DNA of 64,000 bases from Papilionanthe hookeriana x Papilionanthe teres (GCA_022702705.1 CM040423.1:123700852-123764851), one strand, 5' to 3'; counted from the first letter of the stretch, positions 36,556-48,042 are shown. Made by a program: numbers and translations. Notes: generated by a model from the sequence alone, not told the origin.

Positions 36556-36728
36556 TCGCCGACGGCGAGATCGAGCCGCCGACGGCGAGGTTACGAGAAG
36601 AAAATTCCGAAGAAATTATAACCGTCTCGCCGACAGCCGAGCCCGAGCCCGCCGACGCCGAGCTAGAGCGGTTTGAAGATCTTCTAGAAGCCTCGCCGAC
36701 AGCGAGGTAGTTCGTCGCCGACGACGAG
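36556..36728 (+). repeat. Palindrome array in 5' LTR of C
   Basis: At least six copies of TCGCCGACGGCGA-type palindromes. It starts 167 bp after the LTR start, exactly as in the 3' LTR. Confidence 0.94.
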
Positions 36729-36810
36729 CTAGTTCAAATGGCACAGATACATTGAACCTGGACACTTTTTGAAGAGATGCTTACACACCTCTTGGACCTT
36801 TGCTCACCTC

Positions 36811-36818
36811 TATATATA
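36811..36818 (+). promoter_or_regulatory. Probable TATA box of element C 5' LTR
   Basis: TATATATA within CTCTATATATAGAAG. The same box is at 48985-48992 in the 3' LTR, and comparable boxes lie at the same relative place in A, G and H. Transcription would start about 30 bp downstream. Confidence 0.65.
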
Positions 36819-38015
36819 GAAGTCGAAATTAAGTCTTTAGTGTGATATATTTGTGTTAAGTCTAGTTTTGAGCAGTCTTTTGTGTTTTTGTGTGTCTTTG
36901 AGAGTTATAAGTGAGTTATTTTGAGTTATTTAGTGAGTGAGTGAGTTTTTAGTGAGTCTTCTGAACTGGAAGGAAGAGTCAAAGGAACTACGAGGAGTCT
37001 GCTTGGAGATAAATTAAGATAAGTATTTGTATTTATTGTTTTTAACTTTAAATGAAATCCATGCTTAGTTTAGTTCCCATGCATTCTGAGTAGTTTATTA
37101 GTCTTTCTCCTCGTTATGAAATTAAGTGATTTGATGAACTAAAAATAGAAGTATTTATATATATATCAAAAAATTGTGATAATTTTTACTTAAAACTTAA
37201 TTTACTTTCAAACTCGGTCATTTGATTTGTTAAAATATGTTGATTATCAACTATAGTAAAAATTACATCTGATATTCGAGGAATTCAAAATCTTGGAAGG
37301 AGGGTGCAAATAAATAGGGAAATAATATCACTGGGCGTAGAATTGAGCATTTTAGTGTGACGGACTAAAATATTCAATTTGGTCTTATTGTTTGAGAGCT
37401 GAATTGTAGATGTTAGCCCTCAGGCGAGGGGGACGTGGGAGCTCTGAAGTGGCAGTCGGTATCCTCCCACTCTAGCCGCAGATTCAGCGAATCAAACATA
37501 GGATTAGTCAATATTCTTTACACCTGGACCAAAGGGTAAAGAATAGGAATGCTCCTATTTGTCACAATACCTTAAAATTATCTATTTAAATTCATCAATC
37601 ACTTAAATTTCTAAACAAAGGGAAAAGATACTTTTTCGAATAGTTAAGACTTATTTAGCAATTAGTTTTATTTCCTGCACTTTCAATACGTATTAATTTT
37701 CTACTTAGTTAATTTATCTAATTAAAATAATTAGTTTACTTTATTGCGCTTAAATTCAGAATTCCAAATTTTCGTATATTATTATTATTATTATTATTAT
37801 TTTAAAATTAGCTGTTATTTAATTTTCTATTTCCCTGTGGGATCGATAACCAGGACTCCACTAGAGCCCTGTATTACTTGATACGATACGTATACTTGCG
37901 TAGCATCCATAACAAAAACAATTACATTTCTATACATATAATATAGCGGGGTCAAGTTTTTGGCTTCGTTGCAATCAAATTAAAATATCATAATATAAAT
38001 TTGTGGGTCAAGTTT

Positions 38016-38031
38016 TGGCGCCGTTACTGGG
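38016..38031 (+). other. Element C primer-binding site (tRNA-Asp type)
   Basis: TGGCGCCGTTACTGGG, five bases after the LTR. The first 10 bases match the tRNA-Asp site; ACTGGG replaces GCCGGG. Confidence 0.9.
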
Positions 38032-38114
38032 AAAGTAAGAAAAATTTACTAGAAGTAACGGATCTATTTTAAAATAATCATAATAAATAAATTAAATATC
38101 TATTCTAAAATTTT

Positions 38115-39840
38115 ATGCTCAAATTTAGAAACGAAAATTTAATACCTTACGATTCTGAATTAGAGCGTACAATTAAAAGAATTAGAAAACAAAAGAAACA
38201 AATAATAAATTTAACACAAATGTCAAATATTCCTGAAATTCAAAATATGAACCAACAAAGACCATTAAGAGATTATGCCAACCCTACATCAGATGAAATT
38301 CATTTAACTATTCAAAACCCCGATGTAGCTCGCTAATTCATTTGAACTTAAACCCGCAATTATCCAAATGGTACAAAACAATCAATTTAGTGGTTCACCT
38401 ACCGAAGATCCTAACTTACATCTTGCTAGTTTTCTAGAACTTTGTGCTACTTTTAAATATCAAGGAGTATCCGACGATGCTATAAGACTTAGACTTTTTC
38501 CTTTTTCATTAAGGGATAAGGCTAAAATGTGGTTGAATTCGTTAAGACTCTGGATCTATTAAAACTTGGGGAGAATTATCACAAAATTTTGCTATCCAAA
38601 TATTTTCCACCATCTAAAACTGCTAAGTTTAGAAATGATATAACTTCTTTTTGTCAGATAGATGGAGAATCAATATATGAATCTTGGGAGAGATTTAAGG
38701 AACTTCTTAGGAAATGCCCACATCATGCGCTACCGTATTGGCCGATTATTCAAACATTTTATAATGGATTAGTAGGATCTTTAAGATCAATCATCGATCG
38801 TCTGTCATGGAGGTTCATTAATGTCTAAACCATTTGATGAAGCTTAGGCACTAATCGAAGAAATGGCAACAAATAATTTCCAATGGCTCGTCGATAGAGT
38901 AAATCCAAAAAAATATCCAGAGCATTTATGAAAACGATGCAATATCTATGTTAGCTTCTCAAATTGTTGCTATATCTAAGAAATTAGATCATTTTGGAAT
39001 GAACTACTCTCCTACTTTAGAAAAAAACTCATCTCGGACAAATCATAGAATCTCAATCTAATTATGAAACTTTAAATGCTATTAATAATAGAACTAATAA
39101 CCCTTATTCAAACTATTATAATCCTAGTTGGAAAACTCATCCAAATTTTAATTGGAATAACACATCTAATCAACAATGGATGAATCAACCTAATCAAGCA
39201 AATCTAAACTATAAAACTAATTACCCACCTAGATTTAATAACAATAACCCTCAATTCAAAGATAAGAAATTATCTATGGATGAATTAATTTTGAATATGG
39301 GTCATCAATTACAAAATCAGGGAAATCAACTACAAATTCAAGGAAATCAATTACAAATTCAAGGAACATCTATTAAAAATATCGAAACTCAACTTGGACA
39401 TATTACTATCTGCGCTAAATAATAGAATACCTGGAACTTTTCCTAGTAATGTGGAAATAAATCCTAAAGATCATGGAAAAGAACAAATTAAAGCAATACA
39501 ACTAAACAGTGGAAAAGAATTAGAACCTCAAAATCAAAAAGAACTTAAAAGCCAAAATGAGGAAGTGGAAATTGAAAAGGAAACAATTCAACAAGATTCA
39601 AACTTGGAACATCCTTTAATACCTATGAAAATTTCTGTTGAAAAACCTCCACCACCATTTCCTCAACAACTAGTTCAACATAAAAAAGATAAACAATTTG
39701 TTAAATTCCTTGAAATATTAAAAAAATTAACAATCAATATACCTTTTGTCGAAGCTTTAGATCAGATGCCAAATTATGTAAAATTTATGAAAGATATTCT
39801 AAATAAGAAAAGAAAATTCACTCGATAATGAAACAGTCGC
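38115..39840 (+). pseudogene. Element C gag
   Basis: ATG at 38115 (MLKFRNENLIPYDSELERTI). Capsid core: IIQMVQNNQFSGSP, FLELCATFKYQGVSDDAIRL, KYFPPSKTAKFRNDITSF, WERFKELLRKCPHHALP. An Asn/Gln-rich part includes three tandem GNQLQIQ-type repeats near 39310-39370, then the tail HHGKEQIKAIQL and EKPPPPFPQQLVQHKKD, up to about 39830. Frame breaks are near 38332, 38545, 38800, 38920, 39020 and 39400. At 38332 and 38545 the change relative to A is an extra base at a CTG triplet. Confidence 0.9.
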
Positions 39841-40620
39841 ACTTAGTGAAGAGTGTAGTGCTATTATTCGAAGAAGCTTCATGAAAAATTGAAAGATCCC
39901 GGTAGTTTCACTATACCCCGCGCTATAGGAGAAAAATTTTATGGAAAATCTTTGTGCGACTTAGGAGCAAGCATCAATCTAATGCCTCTATCAATTTTTA
40001 AGAGATTAGGATTAGGAAAAATTACACCTACTTCAGTAACCCTTCAATTAGCTCGATCGTTCGATTACCTATCCTAAGGGAGTTATTGAAGATGTGTTAG
40101 TAAAAGTTGATAAATTTATCTTCCCAAGTAGATTTTATTGTTTTAGATATGGAGGAAGATAAAGAAATTCCTATCATTTTAGGAAGACCATTTTTAGCTA
40201 CCTGGAAAAGCTATGATTGATGTTCGTAAAGGAGAATTAACTATGAGAGTAAATGACCAAAAAGTTACATTTAATATTGCAAAATCAATAAAATATCCTG
40301 CGCTAGAAAAAGATGATGAATGTTTTCAGATGGAAATACTTGAACATTTACAACGCGAACACTTTAAGGAATATTACGAAGATAAATTAGAAAAAGAAAA
40401 TACTGAATTAATTGAAGATAATAATGAAGAACTAGATTATATTCAGGAAAGATTTGAATTTTTGAATAATACTCGAAAACATCGACAAGAATATAGTTCC
40501 ATCAATTATTAAACCTCCCGAACTTCGAGCTAAAAATATTACCCGATCATTTAAAATATGCTTATTTAGGTAATTCTTCAACTTTACCAGCTATTATTTC
40601 ATCCGCATTAAACGAATCTT
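39841..40620 (+). pseudogene. Element C protease and linker
   Basis: SLCDLGASINLMPLSIFKRL (active site DLGA) near 39950; ILGRPFLAT near 40180; GELTMRVNDQKVTFNIAKS near 40230, then the acidic linker. Frameshifts near 40053 and 40128 both coincide with CTG or CAG triplets that are intact in A. The protease would cleave Gag-Pol. Confidence 0.88.
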
Positions 40621-41990
40621 AAGAACAAAAACTTTTAGAAACTTTAAAAAAATATAAGAAAACTTTTGTTGGACTTTAGCAGATATTAAAGGAATTAGTC
40701 CTTCAATCTGTATGCATAGAATTATTTTAGATGATGAACATAAACCTAAAGCAGATCCCCAAAGGAGATTAAACCCGATAATGAAAGAAGTAGTTAAGAA
40801 AAAGATTTTAAAATGGTTAGATAATGGTATTATATATCCTATTTCTGACAGTGCTTGGGTAAGCCCAATTCACTGTGTTCCTAAGAAAGGAGGAGTGACC
40901 TTCACTGTCAATGAAAATAACGATCTTATTCCTATAAGAAAAGTTACTGGTTGGATTATATGTATTGATTATAGGAAATTAAATACCGCCACCAGGAAAG
41001 ATCACTTCCCTTTACCATTTCTGACTCGTATGTTAGATAGATTAGCCGGCATAAGTATTTTTATTTTCTAGATGGATACACCGGTTATCATCAAATACAA
41101 ATTGCTCCTGAGGATCAAGAGAAAACTACATTTACTAGTCCTTATGGAACTTTCGCTTTTCGAAGAATGCCTTTTAGATTATGTAAAGCACCAAGCAACA
41201 TTCCGCAGATGTATGATGTCTATATTTAGTAAGTTAATTGACAATGGAATAGAAGTATTTATGGATGATTTCTCCGTATTTGGAACATCATTTGACACAT
41301 GCTTAACTCATCTCGAAAAAGTATTAGAAGTATGTGAGAAAACAAATTTAGTTCTAAATCTGGGAGAAATATCAATTTATGGTTGCGGCGGCATTGTATT
41401 AGGGCATAAAATTTCGTAAAAAGGCATGGAAGTGGACCCCGCAAAAATTCAAGTTATAGCTAAATTACCTCCTCCAACTACGGTAAAAGGGGTAAGAAGT
41501 TTTCTTGGATATGCTGGATTCTACGTACGCTATATAAAAGATTTTTCAAAAATTACTAAACCTCTATGCCAACTTCTCGAAAAGGACAAGAAATTTGAAT
41601 TTACAATCGAATGCCCGAATGCTTTTGAACTCTTAAAAGAAAAATTAATTACAACACCTATAATAGTTTCATCTAATCGGGAGAAACCATTCGAGCTTAT
41701 GTGTGATGCTAGTGATTATGCCGTAGTAAGCAGCTTCTGGCAAAGATATGAAAAGATTTTTAAAGTTATATACTATGCTAAGAAAACTCTAAATGATGCC
41801 GAAATAAATTATACAGCTACGTAAAGAGAATTATTAGCGGTAGTATATGGTTTTAATAAATTTAGACCTTATCCGATCGGAACAAAACGTATCGTGCATA
41901 CCGATCATTCTCGTTATCAAATATTTAATGCAAAAGAAAGATTCCAAACCAAGATTAATTAGATGGATGCTATTAATGCAAGAATTCGAT
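40621..41990 (+). pseudogene. Element C reverse transcriptase and RNase H
   Basis: RT start with MHRIILDDEHKPKADPQRR, SDSAWVSPIHCVPKKGG and ICIDYRKLNTATRKDHFPLP. A frameshift at a GCTGGACAT site (about 41046) is followed by the remaining fingers/palm, with VFMDDFSVFG near 41260 and LGHKIS. Then comes the connection domain (KGVRSFLGYAGFYVRYIKD) and RNase H (MCDASDYAVV, ELLAVVYGFNKFRPYPIG, KYLMQKKDSKPRLIRWM). The catalytic Asp pair is intact. Confidence 0.92.
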
Positions 41991-43429
41991 TTTGAGATCG
42001 TTAATAAGAAAGGAACCGATAATCAAATTGCGGATCATTTATCAAGATTAGAAAATAATGAATTATCCGATATTGAAAATGAAATTATAGACGCTTTTCC
42101 CGATGAACAACTATATAATATCAATGAGTGGAAAATACCATGGTATGCCGATATAGTAAACTATATAGTTAGTAATATTTTACCACCGATGCTAACTTTG
42201 CAACAACAGAAAAAATTCATCCATGATACGAAAACCTATTTTTGGGATGAACCATATTTATATAAGCAATGTAAGGATTTAATTATTAGAAGATGTGTAC
42301 CTTATGAAGAAACTCGAACCAATTATTCAAAAATGTCATGATTCTAATTTTGGAGGACATTTTGGACCGATAAAACCGCTTATAAGATTCTACAATCCGG
42401 ATTTTATCTGCCTACTCTATTTAGAGATGTATACAGATATATTAAAACTTGTGATAAATGCCAAAGAGTAGGAAATATATCTAGAAGAAACGAAATGCCT
42501 CTAAATTTTATATTAGAAGTTGAAATTTTTGATATTTGGGGATTAGATTTTATGGGACCTTTTATTCCTTCGTTTGGAAACTCATATATATTAGTAGTCG
42601 TTGATTATGTTTCCAAATGGATTGAGGCACAAGCTTTACCTAGGTGTGATGCTAAGAGTGTTTCAAAATTTCGATGAAAAATATTTTTACTAGATTTGGA
42701 ATGCCGAGAGTGATTATCACCGACGGGGAACTCATTTTAGAAATAAATACATTCATAAACTAGTAGAAAAATACAATATTACTCATAAGATATCCACTCG
42801 CTTATCATCTACAGTACTCAATAGACTAGTTAAGTATCCAATCATGAGATTAAACGTATTTTAGAAAAATCAGTAAACCCAAATAAGTTAGATTGGTCTA
42901 TTAGATTAGACATCGCATTATGGGCTTATAGGATCGCTTATAAAACTCCAATCGGAATGACTCCTTACGAGTCGATATATATAAAAATATGTCACTTACC
43001 AGTTGAATTAGAACATAAAGCATATTAGGCAATTAAAGAATTTAATTATAATATGAAGGAAGTCGGTGAGAAAAGATTGCCGCAATTAAATGAATTGGAA
43101 GAATTAAGAAATGAATCATATGATAATGATCGGATTTATAAAGAAAAGATGAAATTATGGCATGATCGGAAGATTAATCGGAGAAATTTTGAACTAGAGA
43201 CGAGAAGTTTTGTTATATAATACTAGATTGAAATTATTTCCTCGGAAAATCGAAGTCTCGATGGTTAGGACCTTTCACCATAACTCAAATATTTTCGTAC
43301 GGAACTATAGAAATCGAAGATCCAAAAACTGGACATAAATTTAAAGTTAACGGACATAGATTAAAACCATATTTCGAAGGTATAAGACCTAACTATAAAG
43401 AGGTTTTAATGCTTAGTCAACCTGATTAA
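41991..43429 (+). pseudogene. Element C integrase
   Basis: The HHCC zinc-binding segment is readable in pieces: KCHDSNFGGHFGP and later KTCDKCQRVGN. The core has FDIWGLDFMGPFIPSFG (first Asp), VDYVSKWIEAQALPRCDAKS, and then VIITDG (second Asp). The C-terminal module has RWLGPFTITQIFSYGTIEIE and KVNGHRLKPYFEG and stops after LSQPD at 43427-43429. Stops and frameshifts at about 42335, 42676 and 43207 break it. It has no chromodomain that I can see, as expected for Athila/Tat. Confidence 0.9.
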
Positions 43430-43435
43430 TAATTG

Positions 43436-43492
43436 AAATTAGGTCGGGCTGACGACGTTAAACCAAGCGCTTTATGGGAGGCAACCCATATT
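43436..43492 (+). other. Conserved post-pol block of C
   Basis: Contains AAGCGCTTTATGGGAGGCAA followed by CCCA, immediately after the pol stop. It matches the block at 11606-11648 in B. Confidence 0.82.
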
Positions 43493-43643
43493 AGTTATCT
43501 ATTTTTATTGTATCTTAATAGTTAGTTTATATTATTGAAACTTTACTACTCAATTATTATTAAAAATCATCACATATTCGAACCATTATGATGAGAAAAG
43601 AAATTATTCGATTTAGAGCAAAATTGGACATTATTTTGAAATC

Positions 43644-43813
43644 TCGCCGACGACGAGGTCGATACTCACCGACAGCGAGGTTCGCGCCTAATTGAATTCA
43701 GTTTATTTATCGAGCTCGCTGACAGAGAGAAACGTCCCGCTGACAGCGAGAATCTGAAAGTCAGTTTTTATAACTAAGTCGCCGACGGCGAGAAACTTCC
43801 CGCCGACAGTGAG
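43644..43813 (+). repeat. Palindrome array upstream of ORF1 of C
   Basis: Six copies of TCGCCGACGGCGA / TCGCTGACAGCGA-type palindromes. It ends 134 bp before the ORF1 start. The bases before it (GAGCAAAATTGGACATT) resemble those before the LTR array. Confidence 0.93.
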
Positions 43814-43946
43814 GAAGTTATAAAAATGAGATATTTATAAATTGAATGCCAATTTGGACGATTTCAACACCAATTCCTTTGTGAAAGCCCATTCTTAAAC
43901 CATTCTAAGTCTGCCTTCTTCACTAGAATTCATTCCATTCACCATA

Positions 43947-45103
43947 ATGGCCTCCAAATTCTTAGATTCTTCTAAATCTAGAGTGTTTAACCGGAGGAAA
44001 TTTGTGAGTGCGGAAGCGCAGCGGATCTTCAACAAGGTTTTGGTAAAGAAAAGAGTTATCAAGGAATGGGGATTTATCAATCGAGGATTAGAGAATTCCA
44101 CTACGAAGATAGAAGAAATGATCGCACAGCGGCACTGGGAGGTATTTCGTACACTACGTCTGCTGTTGTTATTCCAGTTGTGAAAGAGTTATACTCTAAC
44201 TTACATGCGATCAACAATGGGAATATCTACGTTCGAGGAAGATGGGTGACGTTTACTCCATCAAGAGTAAATGAATTATTCTCTATAGAAAACATCCCGG
44301 TATGTCACTATTCAAATTTTGTGCCTTCTCGATATAATATGAATGAGATATTTTGATATCTGACTGATGAAACGGAAGATTGGGAAATGCGTGAAGACGG
44401 GTATGTTAGTTTCTTTGTATCACTTTTGAATCCTGTCTCGAAGCACTGGCACTTTTTCATCTCATCTAAATTGTTACCTACTATGAGGGTAAACAAGGTC
44501 TCGAAAGAATGCGCTATATTGAATTATTGTATTCAAATTGGATCGCCTATTGATGTGGGATCAATAATTGTTAAGTCCGCATCGGGTTTAATCATGCATG
44601 GGTCGGCTCACGGACTAGGACACCCATCTACTATTTTTGCATTATGCAGCCAGTACTAGTGTTTCTTATGAAGCTTGGGAAAAGGTTCTCGTTACCTTGG
44701 AAGCCGCTTGATCCTACAGATATGTTCCCTACTTTGGACAATAATGAAGACATTACATTTATCTCTGATAGAGCTTCACAGAATAATCCTATAGCAAGAC
44801 CTATTTCAGATAAAACGGAGTTACTTATGAAGAAAATTAATGGAATGGAGAAAGAATTGCAGAATGTGAGAGATTTAATCTACAATATGTCTGATTTATT
44901 TGATCACATTGACTGGAGGATGAAGGAACACTTCGATCATTCTGGACACTTGGAAGCTAGCTTTCTTCATTTATCGAGACAGAAGGGTTGGATCACCGAA
45001 GAATCGCTTCGGAATTTCCTTCGTGCCTTTCTATAACTTATTTGTGCATCATCGTCATATCGGAAATATCAGAGAAGATGAAGATTCTGACCTTGAAGAG
45101 TAG
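43947..45103 (+). pseudogene. Element C ORF1, PF20167-like plant transposon protein
   Basis: ATG at 43947: MASKFLDSSKSRVFNRRKFV, then EAQRIFNKVLVKKRVIKEWG. After a shift come AVVIPVVKELYSNLHAINNG, VRGRWVTFTPSRVNELFSIE, LLNPVSKHWHFFISSKLLPT, VGSIIVKSASGLIMHGSAHG and GHPSTIFALC, then a coiled-coil-like tail (MEKELQNVRDLIYNMSDLF) and the stop at 45101. It is about 385 codons with roughly four breaks. This pattern is the plant 'putative transposon protein' domain (PF20167 from memory), often found 3' of pol in Athila-like elements. An env-like role has been suggested for this position, but I see no clear signal peptide or membrane segment. Function unknown. Confidence 0.83.
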
Positions 45104-45499
45104 TACTAAAGATTTCTATAGTATGTTTGTATTTATGTTATTTGATTTGATTTAGATTTTATTATGTGAGGAGTGATGAATTGAATATCTTAAACTTAAT
45201 TGAGATATGCGTCATAGTTTTGTATCAGCATTTAGTGTGTCGTGGATTGGTTTGCGATGCTGATTAGTAGTAAGGATTGAAGTTTGAAGTTTGATTATAG
45301 AGTTTTAAATTATGTTAGTTTGTATGTCTCATGGATTTCAATATTAAAGTTAATTTGTTGTGTTGTGTGAATTTGTTTGTGTATAAGTAGCTAATCTTCA
45401 TATTAAAATTAATGAATAATATGTTCAGAAATATAATATAAGACAAATCAAGAACGAAAATGAGTGACGAAATTTCAAAAATTTAAAATTTTTGGAATC

Positions 45500-45627
45500 T
45501 CGCCGACGGCGAGAAAAATCCCGCCGACAGCGAGATCAATCTCCCTGACAACGAAGAATTTCTCGCCGACAGTGGATTTTTCCTGAGAGTTTTTTGTTCT
45601 AAAAAATATTAGCTCGCTGACAGCGAG
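45500..45627 (+). repeat. Palindrome array between ORF1 and ORF2 of C
   Basis: Four to five copies, TCGCCGACGGCGA at 45500 and TCGCTGACAGCGA near 45614. It ends about 356 bp before the ORF2 start (357 bp in B). Confidence 0.92.
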
Positions 45628-45982
45628 GTCGGAAAAAACATATATTTGACCGGTCAAAAACACTATTCATCATCCCCAACCTCCAATTTTCGCAAAAACC
45701 GACCTAGGGCTTGAGAGATCTTGGATTTGAAGCGATTTCAACACTTTTTGACACCGGATTTCATCTTCCCTTGGTAAGAGCTTCACTCCTATGCAAAAAT
45801 TTTTTATTTTCACCATATATTTTCACCACATTGCAAATTTTGAGAAAAATTAAAATGTGGAAGAAATATTAGGTGGAAATCCATGGAATTTGATTTAAAT
45901 TGCTTACAAATGTTGTAGGAAGCCTTCTTAGTATTATTATTAAGTTTAGTGAAAATTTTCACGATTTTCACAGATCGATCGA

Positions 45983-47166
45983 ATGACTCCACGATAAAAA
46001 CGTCGAGTAGAGTTCGGCGAAAACCGATTCATCAATGCACGAGCTCAGGCAAAATATTTTGAAAATATACAAGGAAGAAAGTGCATTGCGGATCGGGTAT
46101 TCAAAAATCCGGGAGGAGAAGTAGAGCGGATTATAAAGGAACGAGGTTGGGAAAATTTCGTTATGTTCGAGATAGAGCGAACTGTAGAAGTGTTGAAAGA
46201 ATTTTATGCCAATTTGATGCGCCGAAGATGCACCAAGTAAAGGTACGAGGGTTTTTGTAGATTTCAATGCTGCAAGAATTAACACGTTCTATGAAGTTCA
46301 TGACTTGCACTTTAGCGAGTATGAAACTTTTGGAACGATGGAAGGACCACTGGAGGAAGTCATTAACTTTCTCACTGATGGGACCGGAGTTTGGAAAATT
46401 AAGCAGCAGGAAAGAGTGAATTTTCCTCTTTCTAAATTAAATGCAGTCTCCAAAGCCTGGCATTACTTTATTTGTTCTACTCTGTTACCCACATATCACC
46501 ACAGTGAGGTAACACGAGATAAAGCAATTCTAATTTCGTATTCGGAATAACGAAGCATCAACATCGGGAGAGTTATTTATCGTAACATCCCGGCCACTCC
46601 TCGAAATGAGAGTGGAGCCGGATCGGGCCACCCCGGATTGATTTTCGCACTCGCCAACTCTCTGTGAGTTGAGGCTAGAGATGATGAAGAATGGGTGGAA
46701 CCTATGAAACCACTTACAACTGCTAACATTAAGAAGTATGAGTCCCATGAAGGGTGGAGATCAAGAGTAAGAAGTTATTTTACTCAATCAAGTAGAGATA
46801 TACCCTCTACTAGCCATGGACCTCCTGAGCCTACCACCCCTACCCTACAAGATCTGATGAATGAATTGACTCTGCATAGGAGTTTTGAGCAGTTTGGAGA
46901 GACTATGGGGAGAAGGTTTGATCATTTTGATCAAAGGATTGATAATCTGGAGAGGAGACATGATTATGATAGTGAATACCTCCAGCGACATTCGGAATAC
47001 GAAATTGCTTACTATGAAGCTGAACGTCGTTATAGGAGTGGAGATTTAGATGTTGTCTTTCCGTAATGCCCTGTGTATACTCGCATCACCTCGCTCGCTC
47101 TTCTCAAGCAACTTACGGATCAAGGAGGGGATGATATATTTTGGGACTTTCGATGTCGAAGATTAG
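45983..47166 (+). pseudogene. Element C ORF2, PF20167-like plant transposon protein
   Basis: ATG at 45983 (MTPR, then an early stop also present in B). Pieces: RVFKNPGGEVERIIKERGW, VEVLKEFYANL, LEEVINFLTDGTGVWKI, FPLSKLNAVSKAWHYFICS, LLPTYHHSEVTRDKA, MKPLTTANIKKYESHEGW, MNELTLHRSFEQFGETMG and a helical tail EYEIAYYEAERRYRSGDLDV. Stop at 47164-47166. It is clearly homologous to ORF1 of the same element but diverged, so the element carries a duplicated gene with its own upstream palindrome array. Breaks near 46230 and 46545. Confidence 0.82.
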
Positions 47167-47676
47167 GACTTTATTTATTTTATTTGTTTGGTGTAAGTTA
47201 TTTTGAGGACTTTATATGTTTGTAATATTCAGTACTTTATATTTTGAGACATTTGATGTTAGTTAGATTAATTTGCTTGGATTGTTATAGTAGTTAGTTT
47301 TTGTTTTTGTGTTAGTTAATTGCATTTGTTTTTATGTTAATTAGGATGTTAGTTTTCTTTAGTATGTTTTTATTTTTTTGTATTGTTTTAAGTTCTAAAT
47401 TTGTTAATCTGTTAGTTCAATTGTTTTTAATATGTAGTAATTCATATGTGTAGTGTAGAGTTATTTTAATTGTTGAGTTTAATACTTATCTTAGATTTTA
47501 TCCCTGCATTTTCTTTAAATTGTTATATATATATATGGAGAATACTAACAGTACAGGTTCAATGAAAAATGAAAAAGCGTGCAAAAATTTCAAAGAAAAA
47601 AAAAAAGAAATACCTAAACTTCAAAGGTATGATTTATTTACTTTCCTTCTTATTCATTATTTAGAATAGATATAAA

Positions 47677-47695
47677 AATTTAAGTTTGGGGGAGA
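47677..47695 (+). other. Second purine-rich (PPT-like) tract of element C
   Basis: AAGTTTGGGGGAGAGTAAA about 870 bp before the 3' LTR. It matches the tract at 7379-7396 in B and the one near 58525 in G. Confidence 0.65.
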
Positions 47696-48042
47696 GTAAA
47701 ATACAAATTTAGTTATTAACTTGTTCTCAATTTCTATTTTCAAATTATTATAAAAATGATTTTTATAGCAAATTTTTCAATTTGATTTAATATGAATTAT
47801 TTTATTTAATTATTATAAAAGGTTAAATGAAATATTTCTAGTGCTTTAATTAATTAAATAGAATAAAATATTTGGTTAAAGGGAATAAGAATATAGTAAA
47901 CTATTTTTAGTATGGAAAACTATATTCTAAAATTAAAATTCTTAAGTATTCAAATGAAAAAGAAAAGATTGAAAATCAATGAAGTAAAAACTATGAAGTA
48001 TATATAAGCTGAGAAATATTCCTAAGTTTCAAATTTAGGAAG

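Larger units (their letters stand above)
36389..38010 (+). repeat. 5' LTR of element C
   Basis: 1622 bp. Contains the palindrome array (36556-36728), TATA box, hairpin block (about 37500-37560), ATT run (about 37776-37802) and U5 block (about 37830-37915). It differs from the 3' LTR at many CAG/CTG sites. Confidence 0.97.

Noticed and set aside
36556..36728. CRISPR-like array of short palindromic repeats
   Set aside because: Units are 13 bp, irregularly spaced and imperfect, inside plant retrotransposon LTRs; no cas genes.
43947..45103. ORF1 as a retroviral-type envelope gene
   Set aside because: The position after pol is that of the Athila env-like gene, but I see no signal peptide or clear membrane segment; the sequence fits the PF20167-like domain instead.
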